Counted from the stretch's first letter, positions 8,915-17,149 are shown. The stretch: 64,000 bases of DNA from JAVBSX01 sp031549565 (GCA_031549565.1 JAVBPO010000081.1:1-64000), one strand, 5' to 3'. Made by a program: numbers and translations. The notes: generated by a model not told the origin, from the sequence alone.

Positions 8915-10915
8915 TCATTTCTTCAACTCTTCGAGCATCGCTTCGCTGACCCGGATCGTGCGTTCCATCTCGCGGATCTCTTTGCGCAACGCCAACTTGC
9001 GGGCGCCTTCCGCTTGCTTGGGGATTTCCGTTATCAAGCGTTTCGATAATTCATCAAATTCGGCGTCCACGGTCGCCTTGTCAACACCCCCAGTACTGAT
9101 GAGAGCGGAATGCCGAAGCCGGGCTTGAACATACCGTTCGTCTTTCTCAAGCATTTCAGCGATTTCCTCTTCCGAATACTCGACCGTTTCTTCCAGCTCC
9201 TGTTTCGCGACGGCGAGTTCCGCCTTGAGACGAGCCAGTTTGACCTGCTCGTTGAGCCGAACTTGGTTCCACGGAAACGCGTTCGTCGCCTGATCCAGAT
9301 TGTATTCGTCCGCTTCCTCTTTCTGCTGTGTAACCTTTTCCTTGAGTTTCGCGACGAGAATCTTCTGCGATTCGATTTCCGCTTCCTGCGCCCACAAACT
9401 TTGCTGGACCGCGAGTTTCAACTGGTCTAGAATCTCATTTCCTTTGGTTTCCCGGAGATGTTTTTCCAGTGCGTCTTGTTTGTTTTCAATCTTGGACAAT
9501 CCTTCGCGAAGCTGGGCGAGAATGGTATCGTCATGGTTTTCTGCGAGCGCCGTCTCTATTCTTTCACGAATCATCGCGAGAGTTTTTTCGTTGCGTTTAT
9601 AATCCAGATCGCTTTGAATCGCCTCCTGGAACAAAACCTCGGGAATAGCCTTGATCGTCGGGTTAAAGGCTTTCGCCGCTTCGTATCGAGCTTGCAATGC
9701 TTCGAGTTTCGCTTCGGCGAGAATGTAATCCTTTACAATCGACTCATTTTGACGAAATGAACCTTCCGCTGCTTGCCTCATCAGATGCTGGATATTTTTT
9801 TGTTGCGCTTTAACGGATTTCTCGAATGCCTTTTTTTCCCGGGCGAGATTATCCAAGATATCTCGATCGGACGCTTCCGACTCGCCAACGGCTTCTTTCC
9901 CTTTGATGCATTGCGCGATTCCTTTCGGGACCGGCGACACCATCGCGATTCCGCCGACGGCGACCGACAACGCGAGGAACAGGAGCATGGTGTTACGCTT
10001 TTTGAGCGGTTTACGCTGGACCGTCGGGTCGAGAATCGCGTCGATGCGGCTTTCGATTTTATGCGTTTGTGACATCGCGATTCCGAGCGCCGCCGTGTGT
10101 CCGCTAAGGCTGTTCGCGACCAGGACCAGCGTTTCGGCGTAATCGCTCCCTTTGACGCCATAGTACAAAACCGCGTCGTCGCAAGCGAGTTCCCGCTCGA
10201 TTCGCATGTTCCGGTTCACCCGCCAAACCAGCGGATGGAACCAGTAAACCGCACACGCCGCTTTCGTCAAAAAGTGCCAAAACAGGTCCGCTCGGGCAAT
10301 GTGCGCCATTTCATGCACGAAAACCGAACGACGCTGCGGTTCGGTCCACTTGCTCCAGTGTTCCGGCAGTAGAATCCTCGGACGCAGCAGTCCGACGACC
10401 ATCGGAACGGAAATCGTCGGATGGACCGCGACGCGGATTTTACGCCGCAAACCGAATTGCGTCGCGATTTCCCGGATGCCGTCGATTTCCGTGACGACGC
10501 TTCGCCGAACCAGACGCCGCGAACCCCAAATCGAACGGGCGAAATGAAAACCGACGAGAACGAAACCGACAAGCCAAACGATTTCCGGGAGAACGGTTGG
10601 TGTAACTGTTTCGGGGGAATCGTTCATTACGACTGTCGGGAGCGTTGCTTCGAAATTCGTGACTGGGGGCAAATCCAATGGGATTTGGCGGGCGAGGCGC
10701 CCGCCCTCCTTACGAATCGGGACGTCCGCGCTTCGAGGGAATGAGATCAGGACGATCGGGAAAAAAAGCGACCCGAAAACGGCGAGCGAGTAAATCCGAA
10801 ATCGACTTGCCGCGGAGGATTGACGCAAAATTTGCGAGAAAAGCAGCGCCGCCCCGAGCAGGATCGTCGTCGCGACCGCTGCGCACACGATCAACAGTGA
10901 AAAGTTCGAGATCAT
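8915..10915 (-). CDS. M56-family (BlaR1/MecR1-like) membrane metalloprotease with coiled-coil C-terminus
   Basis: 666 residues. The N-terminal third has membrane segments (residues 1-30, 36-56, about 112-130) and the M56 zinc-protease signature H-E-M-A-H (HExxH) near residue 200, followed by E-R-E-L-A-C-D-D-A-V-L, the downstream metal ligand. In BlaR1 the protease inactivates BlaI after the external domain senses beta-lactam. Here a membrane segment near 310-330 is followed not by a penicillin-binding domain but by about 330 residues rich in E, K, Q and L that look like long coiled coil. The signal is therefore unlikely to be a beta-lactam. Its start lies one base after the blaI stop, so the two genes are cotranscribed. 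Confidence 0.88.
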   Translation of the reverse strand: MISNFSLLIVCAAVATTILLGAALLFSQILRQSSAASRFRIYSLAVFGSLFFPIVLISFPRSADVPIRKEGGRLARQIPLDLPPVTNFEATLPTVVMNDSPETVTPTVLPEIVWLVGFVLVGFHFARSIWGSRRLVRRSVVTEIDGIREIATQFGLRRKIRVAVHPTISVPMVVGLLRPRILLPEHWSKWTEPQRRSVFVHEMAHIARADLFWHFLTKAACAVYWFHPLVWRVNRNMRIERELACDDAVLYYGVKGSDYAETLVLVANSLSGHTAALGIAMSQTHKIESRIDAILDPTVQRKPLKKRNTMLLFLALSVAVGGIAMVSPVPKGIAQCIKGKEAVGESEASDRDILDNLAREKKAFEKSVKAQQKNIQHLMRQAAEGSFRQNESIVKDYILAEAKLEALQARYEAAKAFNPTIKAIPEVLFQEAIQSDLDYKRNEKTLAMIRERIETALAENHDDTILAQLREGLSKIENKQDALEKHLRETKGNEILDQLKLAVQQSLWAQEAEIESQKILVAKLKEKVTQQKEEADEYNLDQATNAFPWNQVRLNEQVKLARLKAELAVAKQELEETVEYSEEEIAEMLEKDERYVQARLRHSALISTGGVDKATVDAEFDELSKRLITEIPKQAEGARKLALRKEIREMERTIRVSEAMLEELKK

Positions 10916-10916
10916 T

Positions 10917-11300
10917 TTAACGGTTTTCCTTTCTTGCGTTTTGAATTTTGTGTTGAATCCTTTGAAGTTGCTCGTCGTTCAAATCCTTTCCGGCGACGTC
11001 GATCATCGTCGCGATCGCGTCGCTTGCGTTGCCGTAGAAAATCGTTGCGAGCAGGTTTTTCACGGCGGACTTCTGCGCCGACTCCTTGCAGCCGGTCGCC
11101 TTGTAAAAATACTTGTTCTTCTCTGCGCGGACGGTGAGAATCCCCTTGCGGGTCAACTGTCCGAGAATCGCCCGAACCGTCGAATACGTCGGCGGATCCG
11201 GCAATTCCTCCAAAACGTCCGCGACGGAAACCTCGCCGAGCTTGAGAATCGCCTCGACAATCTGCCGCTCTCGCGGCCCCAAATCGAATAATGTTGTCAT
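10917..11300 (-). CDS. blaI: BlaI/MecI/CopY-family transcriptional repressor
   Basis: 127 residues, the family's usual size. Residues 1-75 form the winged helix: L-G-P-R-E-R-Q-I-V-E-A-I-L, then the recognition region P-T-Y-S-T-V-R-A-I-L-G-Q-L and the wing (K-G-I-L-T-V-R-A-E-K-N-K-Y-F-Y). The C-terminal helices are for dimerisation. It should repress its own operon by binding a dyad, and derepression needs cleavage by the partner M56 protease. A sigma70-type promoter and a perfect dyad lie 70-113 bases upstream. The symbol reflects family membership only; a role in beta-lactam resistance is not implied. Confidence 0.92.
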   Translation of the reverse strand: MTTLFDLGPRERQIVEAILKLGEVSVADVLEELPDPPTYSTVRAILGQLTRKGILTVRAEKNKYFYKATGCKESAQKSAVKNLLATIFYGNASDAIATMIDVAGKDLNDEQLQRIQHKIQNARKENR

Positions 11301-11320
11301 AATACTGTAGAATTCCCCCG

Positions 11321-11344
11321 TTTAGCCCGCGAACCAAAGGTTCC
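11321..11344. repeat. Copy of the TTTAGCCCG-GGTTCC repeat in the blaI leader
   Basis: The 24-base unit TTTAGCCCG(C)GAACC(A)AAGGTTCC contains a GAACC/GGTTC inverted repeat. It matches the unit inserted in thrS (50260-50283, opposite strand) at 22 of 24 positions. Here it lies in the untranslated leader of blaI. Confidence 0.75.
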
Positions 11345-11369
11345 GGCGTCTCACCAATACGCTATCAAC

Positions 11370-11383
11370 TTAGCACATGCTAA
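11370..11383. promoter_or_regulatory. Candidate BlaI operator
   Basis: TTAGCA-CA-TGCTAA is a perfect 6-bp inverted repeat. It starts two bases past the -10 box of the blaI promoter, so it would cover the transcription start. The placement suits autorepression by BlaI. It differs from the TACA/TGTA operators of Firmicutes. Confidence 0.65.
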
Positions 11384-11384
11384 C

Positions 11385-11413
11385 ATCATAGCAGGTATTC
11401 CTCACGCTGTCAA
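11385..11413 (-). promoter_or_regulatory. Sigma70-type promoter of the blaI-blaR operon
   Basis: On the minus strand the -35 box TTGACA (11408-11413) and -10 box TATGAT (11385-11390) are separated by exactly 17 bases. It lies 85 bases before the blaI start. Confidence 0.75.
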
Positions 11414-11502
11414 GTTTTTTTCCCACCGAATTCGTACAATCTTGAGTTTTTCTGAAACGGGGGGTAGACTCTTGCGAAACAGGGGGCGTTTTCACAACAC
11501 AA

Positions 11503-11527
11503 ACGCGGGGCAGGCCCCGCCGCTAAC
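11503..11527. repeat. GCGGGGC palindrome immediately before argJ
   Basis: GCGGGGC-AG-GCCCCGC forms a tight hairpin, followed by CGCTAAC and then, three bases later, the argJ start codon. It belongs to the same dispersed family as 6120, 6209 and 8889. Confidence 0.75.
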
Positions 11528-11530
11528 TTT

Positions 11531-12736
11531 ATGACCTATCTACCGAAAGGGTTCCGTTTCGCCGGGGTTCACTGCGGGCTCAAGAGCGATCCGAACGATC
11601 TCGATTTGACGCTGGTCGTCAGCGATTATCCGGCGACCGTTGCCGGGGTCTATACACAGAATCTCGTCCACGGAGCGGCGGTCGTCGTCGATCGCGCGCG
11701 GACGCCGGGGACCGGATTTCGTGCGTTGGTCGCCAATTCCCGCTGCGCCAACGACTGCACCGGCGAGCAGGGCTTGCGTGACGCCGTTGAAATGACCGCG
11801 CTGGCCGCTCATTACGCCGGGGCGGATCCCGACAAGGCGCTGGTCATGTCGACCGGCGTGATCGGGACGTTCATGCCGATGGACAAAATCCGCGCCGGGC
11901 TGGCCGAGGCGTCGCAACAGCTTTCGGACGACGAAGGATCGTTTTTCCGGGCCGCCCGGGGGATTATGACGACCGATACCGTCGAAAAGACGGCGTCACG
12001 CCAGATTACGCTGCACAACGGCGAAACGATCACGATCGCCGGCTTTTGCAAAGGCGCCGCGATGATCGCCCCGAACATGCGAACCATGCTCGCGATGATC
12101 ATGACCGACTTGGCTTTGACACCATCGACCGCCCAGGAGCTTCTCGCCGAAGCGGTCGAGGAGTCGTTCAACTGCATTTCCGTCGAGGGACACACCAGCC
12201 CCTCCGACACCGTTTTGCTTTACGCCAACGGCGCCGCGCAGACCGGCGATCCGGCGGAGCGGTTGACCGAACACGACATGGAGCTGTTCACCGGCGGACT
12301 GAAGCTGCTGTGCCGGGAACTGGCCCGCAAGATTCCCGAAGACGGCGAAGGGGTGTCGCATTTGATCACGATCGACGTGGTCGGCTGCCGGGATCGGGAC
12401 AGCGCGAAAACGATCGCCAAGCAGATCGCGAACGATCCGCTGGTCAAAGCGGCGATTTTCGGAGCGGACCCGAACTGGGGCCGGATCGTTTCCGCAGCGG
12501 GCAACGCCGGAATTCCGTTCGATACGGGAAAAGTCAACCTGTCGATCAACGGATTCGAGTTGTTCGAGAAAGGGGCTCCGCTCCCGTTCGACAAAAAGGC
12601 GGTTTCGGAATCGATCCGGGGGAATCGTGAAACGCATTTCCTCCTCACCTTTGCCGAAGGAGCCGGCAGCATCCGATTTTGGACGACCGACTTGACCTGC
12701 GAGTACGTCCGTCTCAATTCGGATTACACGACGTAA
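11531..12736 (+). CDS. argJ: Glutamate N-acetyltransferase/amino-acid acetyltransferase ArgJ
   Basis: ArgJ transfers the acetyl group from N-acetylornithine to glutamate, recycling it in arginine synthesis; some members also use acetyl-CoA. The 401 residues begin L-P-K-G-F-R-F-A-G-V-H-C-G-L-K, like the family start. Also present are the T-G-V-I-G block, K-G-A-A-M-I-A-P-N-M and R-T-M-L-A-M-I-M-T-D. The Thr of T-M-L is the expected autoprocessing site and nucleophile, generating alpha and beta chains. The C-terminus keeps G-A-D-P-N-W-G-R-I and the final T-D-L-T-x-E-Y-V-x-L-N-S-x-Y-T-T. There is no Shine-Dalgarno sequence: a dispersed palindrome occupies the ribosome-binding region. Monofunctional versus bifunctional cannot be decided here. 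Confidence 0.95.
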   Translation: MTYLPKGFRFAGVHCGLKSDPNDLDLTLVVSDYPATVAGVYTQNLVHGAAVVVDRARTPGTGFRALVANSRCANDCTGEQGLRDAVEMTALAAHYAGADPDKALVMSTGVIGTFMPMDKIRAGLAEASQQLSDDEGSFFRAARGIMTTDTVEKTASRQITLHNGETITIAGFCKGAAMIAPNMRTMLAMIMTDLALTPSTAQELLAEAVEESFNCISVEGHTSPSDTVLLYANGAAQTGDPAERLTEHDMELFTGGLKLLCRELARKIPEDGEGVSHLITIDVVGCRDRDSAKTIAKQIANDPLVKAAIFGADPNWGRIVSAAGNAGIPFDTGKVNLSINGFELFEKGAPLPFDKKAVSESIRGNRETHFLLTFAEGAGSIRFWTTDLTCEYVRLNSDYTT

Positions 12737-12797
12737 AAGACCGCGACCGGCAGACCTTGAGGGTTCCGAATGATTCCCTGCCCCAGCGGGGCTGAAT

Positions 12798-12951
12798 GTC
12801 TATAACCGCCGGTGTCAACCGGCGGGGAGGAACGACAAAACAACTTTCAGCCCCAACGGGGCGTAACAGGACAGGCGGAAAAGTCACGCCCCGTTGGGGC
12901 TGGATGATTGTCGTGGGCGGTTTCCCCCGGCTTACGCCGGGGGTTATAGAC
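12798..12951. repeat. Composite nested palindrome between argJ and the ABC ATPase gene
   Basis: The outer arms are GTCTATAACC (12798) and GGTTATAGAC (12942). Small hairpins lie inside (ACCGCCGGTGTCAACCGGCGG; CCCCCGGCTTACGCCGGGGG), and a central pair CAGCCCCAACGGGGCGT (12848-12864) and ACGCCCCGTTGGGGCTG (12886-12902) is perfectly inverted. The rest of the 354-base gap (12737-13090) shows no gene. Confidence 0.8.
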
Positions 12952-13090
12952 GTTGCGTCCTTTCAGGACTTTGTTCATTGCGGACTCACGCCAAATCAAT
13001 GCCACTTTTTCGCAAACGCTCCCCGCACATCCCATGTTTTCAAGCATAAAAAAATGCAGAAAGTTGAAAGCTTGAATTTTTAAAGGTTTC

Positions 13091-14023
13091 CTACTGCAAT
13101 CGGCCTTTGGTGATGTTCAGGAACAGGTCTTCCAGTTGCGTTTTATGCTGCCGGAAGTCGGAAATGGGGATTTTCTGCTCGATTAAATACCGCAGAAGTT
13201 CCGACGCCTCCTCGTCTTTTCCGGCCAACGAAACGGCGACGTGATCGTCCATGACCCGAACCTGCTGGACGAGCGGGGTTTCCATGAGTTTTTTGCCGAG
13301 CTCTTCCAGCGTCAGATTCAGCGCCCGAATCATCACGACCAAACCGGTGCTCATCGATTCGATCATCGTGTCGATGTTGCCCGCTTTGAGCATTTTTCCC
13401 TGCTCGATAAAGACGACCCCGTCGCAGATTTCGCCGAGTTCGGTCAGGATGTGCGAACTGATCAGGATCGCTTTCCCCTGTTCCCGGATCGCTTTGAGCA
13501 GCTCCCGCAGCTCGATTCTCGCGTGAGGGTCCAGCCCGGCGGCCGGTTCGTCGAGCACGAGGATTTCCGGTTCATGAACGATTGCCCGAGCCAGGGAGAC
13601 CCGCTGCTTCATCCCTTTGGAAATCTGTGCGATCGTTTTCTCGCGGAAGCTGGTCAGTCCGGTAAACTCTTCGATATTTTCGACGATTTTTTTCCGGTGC
13701 GGATTACGCAGCCCATAAGCCCGGGCGAAGAAATCGAGATATTCGTGAACGGTAATATCGCGATGAGCGGGGAGCGTATCCGGCATGTATCCGACCAGTT
13801 TGCGCACACGGTCCGGGTACTGAACGACGCTCGTTTGTCCGACGAAAATATCGCCGCTGGTCGGTTCGTCGAGCGTTGCGAGGATCCGCATGGTCGTCGT
13901 TTTGCCCGCTCCGTTGGGACCGACGAATCCGAAGATCTGTCCGCTGTGAAACGAAAATGAAACGTCGTCCACCGCTTTGGTGTTCGTAAAATGCCGGGTC
14001 AGATGAACGATGTGAACTTCCAT
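13091..14023 (-). CDS. ABC transporter ATP-binding protein
   Basis: 310 residues. An ABC ATPase domain covers about 1-225: Walker A G-P-N-G-A-G-K-T-T, Q-loop region G-Y-M-P-D, signature I-S-K-G-M-K-Q-R (a Q/K variant of LSGGQ), Walker B I-L-V-L-D-E-P-A-A-G-L-D-P and H-loop S-S-H-I-L. The last 80 residues form the small C-terminal domain common in ABC-2 exporter ATPases of the NatA/CcmA type. No permease gene is adjacent, so the substrate is unknown; the partner is probably encoded elsewhere. Export or envelope maintenance is the family-based expectation. Confidence 0.88.
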   Translation of the reverse strand: MEVHIVHLTRHFTNTKAVDDVSFSFHSGQIFGFVGPNGAGKTTTMRILATLDEPTSGDIFVGQTSVVQYPDRVRKLVGYMPDTLPAHRDITVHEYLDFFARAYGLRNPHRKKIVENIEEFTGLTSFREKTIAQISKGMKQRVSLARAIVHEPEILVLDEPAAGLDPHARIELRELLKAIREQGKAILISSHILTELGEICDGVVFIEQGKMLKAGNIDTMIESMSTGLVVMIRALNLTLEELGKKLMETPLVQQVRVMDDHVAVSLAGKDEEASELLRYLIEQKIPISDFRQHKTQLEDLFLNITKGRLQ

Positions 14024-14049
14024 GAGATTTGCTGTTAGCGATGATTATT

Positions 14050-14096
14050 GGAGCACGGGCATCCTGCCCGTGACACAGGCTGGAAGCCTGTGCTCC
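14050..14096. repeat. Double-hairpin repeat (GGAGCACGGGC...GTGCTCC)
   Basis: Two small hairpins, CACGGGCATCCTGCCCGTG and CACAGGCTGGAAGCCTGTG, are enclosed by GGAGCA/TGCTCC ends. Read through, it encodes S-T-G-I-L-P-V, a string I know as a frequent spurious peptide from such repeats in planctomycete-type genomes. Confidence 0.75.
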
Positions 14097-14108
14097 AGAG
14101 TTATGGTA

Positions 14109-15077
14109 TTACGGAATCCGCTCCACGGTCGAGGTTTCCGTTCTTTTGGCGACGGACACGACCAAAAACGAGCCGACGTCGTAATCGATGCGTCGCTTGG
14201 CAACGACCTTGATCTGCCTTTTTCCGGAAATCTCCAAGCAGGTTTCAATATCCAATTCCATCACGGCATCAAAATAGACCTCGACCTGAGAATACTCGAT
14301 CTCATATGGGCCATACTTATCGGGATCGTCGGTTTTCCATTCCGAATGGCTTTCGATAACGGCAATCCGGCGTCCTTCGGAATCCGTTTTGATTTCCTTG
14401 AGCGTGTTTTCAATGTCCAATTCACTTTTTGTCACAATCGGCACCTCGATGATTTGAGCGCTGGCGGTCCATTGGTCCCCCACGGCGACAGGTTGGTCGG
14501 GATAAAACCGCCAGCCGGCTTGTCGAGCTTTTTTAGCATTTTCGTCTCCAAAAAACTTTCTTGCGGACTGGTAGGCTTCTCTCATTTCCGGGGCCGCCGT
14601 TTCGATCACACGGTCTTGAATCTCATCGTACCCGTGAACTTCGAGAGTCTGGCGGAGTTTGGGATTGACAAGCATCCATATTTTCGCATCAAGAACAGCT
14701 CGACTATAGTTGTCAAAATGAAGCTGCCGCTTTTGTTGTTTCTCCTCTAATTCCTCCGGCAACAGATCTTCATCATCTTGTGATTCTTCGAAGCCTTTGT
14801 ATTTTGTGACTTCAAAATCGACGCGTACGATTCCTTCCGCATCGGGCGGTCCGAAGCTGGTTATAGTTTCGCCTTCAAGCCCCAATTTTCTTGGGGGATT
14901 CGCGCGAATATCGAACAACGACCGGATGAAGGAATCGTAATAAACATCCCGCTGTTCCATCTTGTAGAGATACTTTCCTTCCGGGTATTCCAGTCGGAGC
15001 ATAATTTTCTCCTGCGCAACAACAAACGCCGGAAAAACGAACACGGCAACGATTGCGAATCTCAGTCGAGTCAACAT
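14109..15077 (-). CDS. Exported hypothetical protein, possibly DUF6263-like
   Basis: 322 residues with a signal peptide (R-L-R-F-A-I-V-A-V-F-V-F-P-A-F-V-V-A-Q). The mature part starts with L-R-L-E-Y-P-E-G-K-Y-L-Y-K-M-E-Q and alternates beta-strand-like segments: V-D-F-E-V-T-K-Y-K-G-F, V-A-V-G-D-Q-W-T-A-S-A and F-D-A-V-M-E-L-D-I-E-T. This layout resembles the DUF6263 type of secreted planctomycete protein, but the assignment is from memory of the pattern and is tentative. It is probably periplasmic, and no enzyme motif is visible. The gene has its own unit between two repeat-bearing gaps. Confidence 0.7.
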   Translation of the reverse strand: MLTRLRFAIVAVFVFPAFVVAQEKIMLRLEYPEGKYLYKMEQRDVYYDSFIRSLFDIRANPPRKLGLEGETITSFGPPDAEGIVRVDFEVTKYKGFEESQDDEDLLPEELEEKQQKRQLHFDNYSRAVLDAKIWMLVNPKLRQTLEVHGYDEIQDRVIETAAPEMREAYQSARKFFGDENAKKARQAGWRFYPDQPVAVGDQWTASAQIIEVPIVTKSELDIENTLKEIKTDSEGRRIAVIESHSEWKTDDPDKYGPYEIEYSQVEVYFDAVMELDIETCLEISGKRQIKVVAKRRIDYDVGSFLVVSVAKRTETSTVERIP

Positions 15078-15132
15078 GATTTCCCGTCGAAAAAATGACT
15101 ATGCCCCATGCCCAGTGCCCTTTCAGTCTCCA

Positions 15133-16005
15133 TTATAGAAAATCGCCCGGACAAAGGAAAGAATCTCCCGGCGGAATTTTTGAACAAATGCGGTCCGCTC
15201 CGGCGGCGTAGAGCGTTTCGCGTTCGTCGATTCGCGGGGAGTCCAAAAACAGGACGATTTTCGCCCCGGGAACCTTCGCCCGAAGCTGCCGGAGAGCCGA
15301 AACGATTTTGCCGAACGATTTTTCGTCGACCAGCCCGGGCTCCCACAGCACGGTGTCCGGTTGCTGCGGGAAATCCGAAACGTTTTCCCAGTCGACCACG
15401 TCCGCCTGAAATCCGAAACGCCGCATTCGCGTTTGCAGCAAGCGGCTCATCTCGAAATCGGGCCGACTGATCGCGTGGCAAGTGAAAATCCAGCAGCGGC
15501 GATCACTCACGGATTCATGGAACGTTTTTCGTTTTGCCTGTTCCAGAAAAACGTCTTCGTCTTTCGAGGTCGGCGGGAGTCCGAAGAGCGAGAATTCCCG
15601 CTTCGCCAGCGCGAAAAGCTCTTTTTCCCCTTGCACAATCCAATCGTTCCCATATATTCGGTGGGTCGCGGCGAGCGGCCAGCCGGTCCGAAGCTCCCCT
15701 TCGCACCAGCAGCCGAGCACCGAAACGACCGGCGTTACGGGAAACTTGCGACGAATTCGGTCCAAAACCGACCGCGGATGTTCCCCGGTGTACGATTGTA
15801 GCAGCACAATCGCATCGACGATCGGCAGCGTTGCGATCGTTTTCGTCCACGTTTCAAACGCGACCAAATCGGCAAACGTCCGACTCTCGGGAAATTCCCG
15901 AACCGATCGTAAAACGTCGCCGAATTCGGCACGATCGACGTCCCCGACCGTAATGAGATAAAACGCCCCCCACGGAGCGGGAAGCGTAAGCGAGCGTTTA
16001 TTCAT
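15133..16005 (-). CDS. Hypothetical protein with receiver-like halves
   Basis: Not recognised. The start is taken at 16005 (290 residues), because the frame further upstream runs into the divergent ispG; another possible ATG is 16017. Two regions resemble degenerate CheY-like alpha/beta folds. One is near the N-terminus (V-D-A-I-V-L-L-Q-S-Y, then P-V-T-P-V-V-S-V-L-G-C-W). The other is at the C-terminus (K-I-V-L-F-L-D-S-P, then L-Y-A-A-G-A-D-R-I-C-S-K), where the A-G-A-D and K are typical of receiver domains. The phospho-acceptor aspartate is not clear, so these may be pseudo-receivers. The first codons after ATG are read from a dispersed repeat (15975-15997). Confidence 0.6.
   Translation of the reverse strand: MNKRSLTLPAPWGAFYLITVGDVDRAEFGDVLRSVREFPESRTFADLVAFETWTKTIATLPIVDAIVLLQSYTGEHPRSVLDRIRRKFPVTPVVSVLGCWCEGELRTGWPLAATHRIYGNDWIVQGEKELFALAKREFSLFGLPPTSKDEDVFLEQAKRKTFHESVSDRRCWIFTCHAISRPDFEMSRLLQTRMRRFGFQADVVDWENVSDFPQQPDTVLWEPGLVDEKSFGKIVSALRQLRAKVPGAKIVLFLDSPRIDERETLYAAGADRICSKIPPGDSFLCPGDFL
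15975..15997 (+). repeat. Dispersed GAGCGGGAAGCG repeat, inside a coding start
   Basis: Identical to the unit at 1671-1693. On the minus strand it encodes K-R-S-L-T-L-P-A of the hypothetical protein that starts at 16005. Confidence 0.8.
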
Positions 16006-16015
16006 ATTCAGCACC

Positions 16016-17149
16016 ATGATCCCACGAAATCCCACGCGAGCGGTTCGCATCGGAACGATTCTCATCGGCGACGGCAATCCGGTTGCATTGCAAAGCATGT
16101 GCGCGACTAAAACGACCGATTATCTCGCGACGGCGAAAATGAGCCAGCATCTTTACGAGCACGGGGCCGCCGTCGTTCGGATCGCCGTCGATACGCCGCA
16201 CGACGCCGAAGCGCTCGCGAAAATCCGGGACCTGACCGACGCGAATCTGTCCGTCGATTTACAGGAAAACTATCGGCTCGCGGAAACCGTCGCTCCGTTC
16301 GTCGATAAAATCCGTTACAATCCGGGACACTTGCACCACGTCGAAAAGGACGTTTCTTGGACGGAAAAGGTCCGCCTTCTCGTCGACATCGCGACGCAAA
16401 ACGACTGCGCGTTGCGAATCGGCGTCAACTGCGGTAGTTTGGACCCGACGAAAAAAAAGGACGCCGATTCCGAAGACCTCCCGCCGATGGTTCGCAGCGC
16501 GCTGGAGCACGCGGATTTTCTCGACTCGCTCAAATTCTACCAGTATTGCGTTTCGCTGAAAGGGTCCGATCCGTTTGCGGTGCTCGACGCGAACCGGACG
16601 TTCGCCCGACTCCGCCCGGACGTTCCGCTGCATCTTGGCGTCACGGAAGCCGGAATGCCGCCGGAAGGAATCGTCAAATCGCGGCTCGCCCTGGAACCGC
16701 TTTTGGCCGAGGGGATCGGCGACACGCTTCGGGTTTCGCTCACCGTCCCGAACGACCGAAAAACGGAAGAAATCGAAGCGGGCCGGGAAATTTTGCGCAA
16801 CGTCGAAAACGGAACGATCATCTCGCCGGACCAGTGGAAGCCGAACCGGTTGAATATCGTCAGTTGTCCGAGCTGCGCCCGGGTCGAGAACGACAGATTC
16901 GTCGATTTGGCCGAAACGGTCCGGGAAGCGACGCGGTTCGCCGCCGATTGGCCGGTGAAGATCGCCGTAATGGGCTGCCGCGTGAACGGTCCCGGCGAAA
17001 CGGACGACGCCGACCTGGGACTGTGGTGCGGCCCGAACCGGGTCAACCTCAAACGCGGCGAAACGCTCCTCGGCTCGTTCTCTTACGATGAAATCGTTCC
17101 GAAATTGATCGATCAGTTGCGCTCGTTGCGTTCGGAGACGATGGAATAA
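16016..17149 (+). CDS. ispG: 4-hydroxy-3-methylbut-2-en-1-yl diphosphate synthase IspG (GcpE)
   Basis: IspG converts MEcPP to HMBPP in the non-mevalonate isoprenoid pathway, using a [4Fe-4S] cluster and external electrons. The 377 residues have the short, two-domain bacterial form. The TIM-barrel part begins T-R-A-V-R-I-G-T-I-L-I-G, with N-P-V-A-L-Q-S-M and R-I-G-V-N-C-G-S-L. The C-terminal ferredoxin-like part carries the cluster ligands C-P-S-C and G-C-R-V-N-G-P-G-E. The ATG lies within CATG, whose complement is a possible start for the divergent gene. No partner genes of the pathway are adjacent. Confidence 0.95.
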   Translation: MIPRNPTRAVRIGTILIGDGNPVALQSMCATKTTDYLATAKMSQHLYEHGAAVVRIAVDTPHDAEALAKIRDLTDANLSVDLQENYRLAETVAPFVDKIRYNPGHLHHVEKDVSWTEKVRLLVDIATQNDCALRIGVNCGSLDPTKKKDADSEDLPPMVRSALEHADFLDSLKFYQYCVSLKGSDPFAVLDANRTFARLRPDVPLHLGVTEAGMPPEGIVKSRLALEPLLAEGIGDTLRVSLTVPNDRKTEEIEAGREILRNVENGTIISPDQWKPNRLNIVSCPSCARVENDRFVDLAETVREATRFAADWPVKIAVMGCRVNGPGETDDADLGLWCGPNRVNLKRGETLLGSFSYDEIVPKLIDQLRSLRSETME

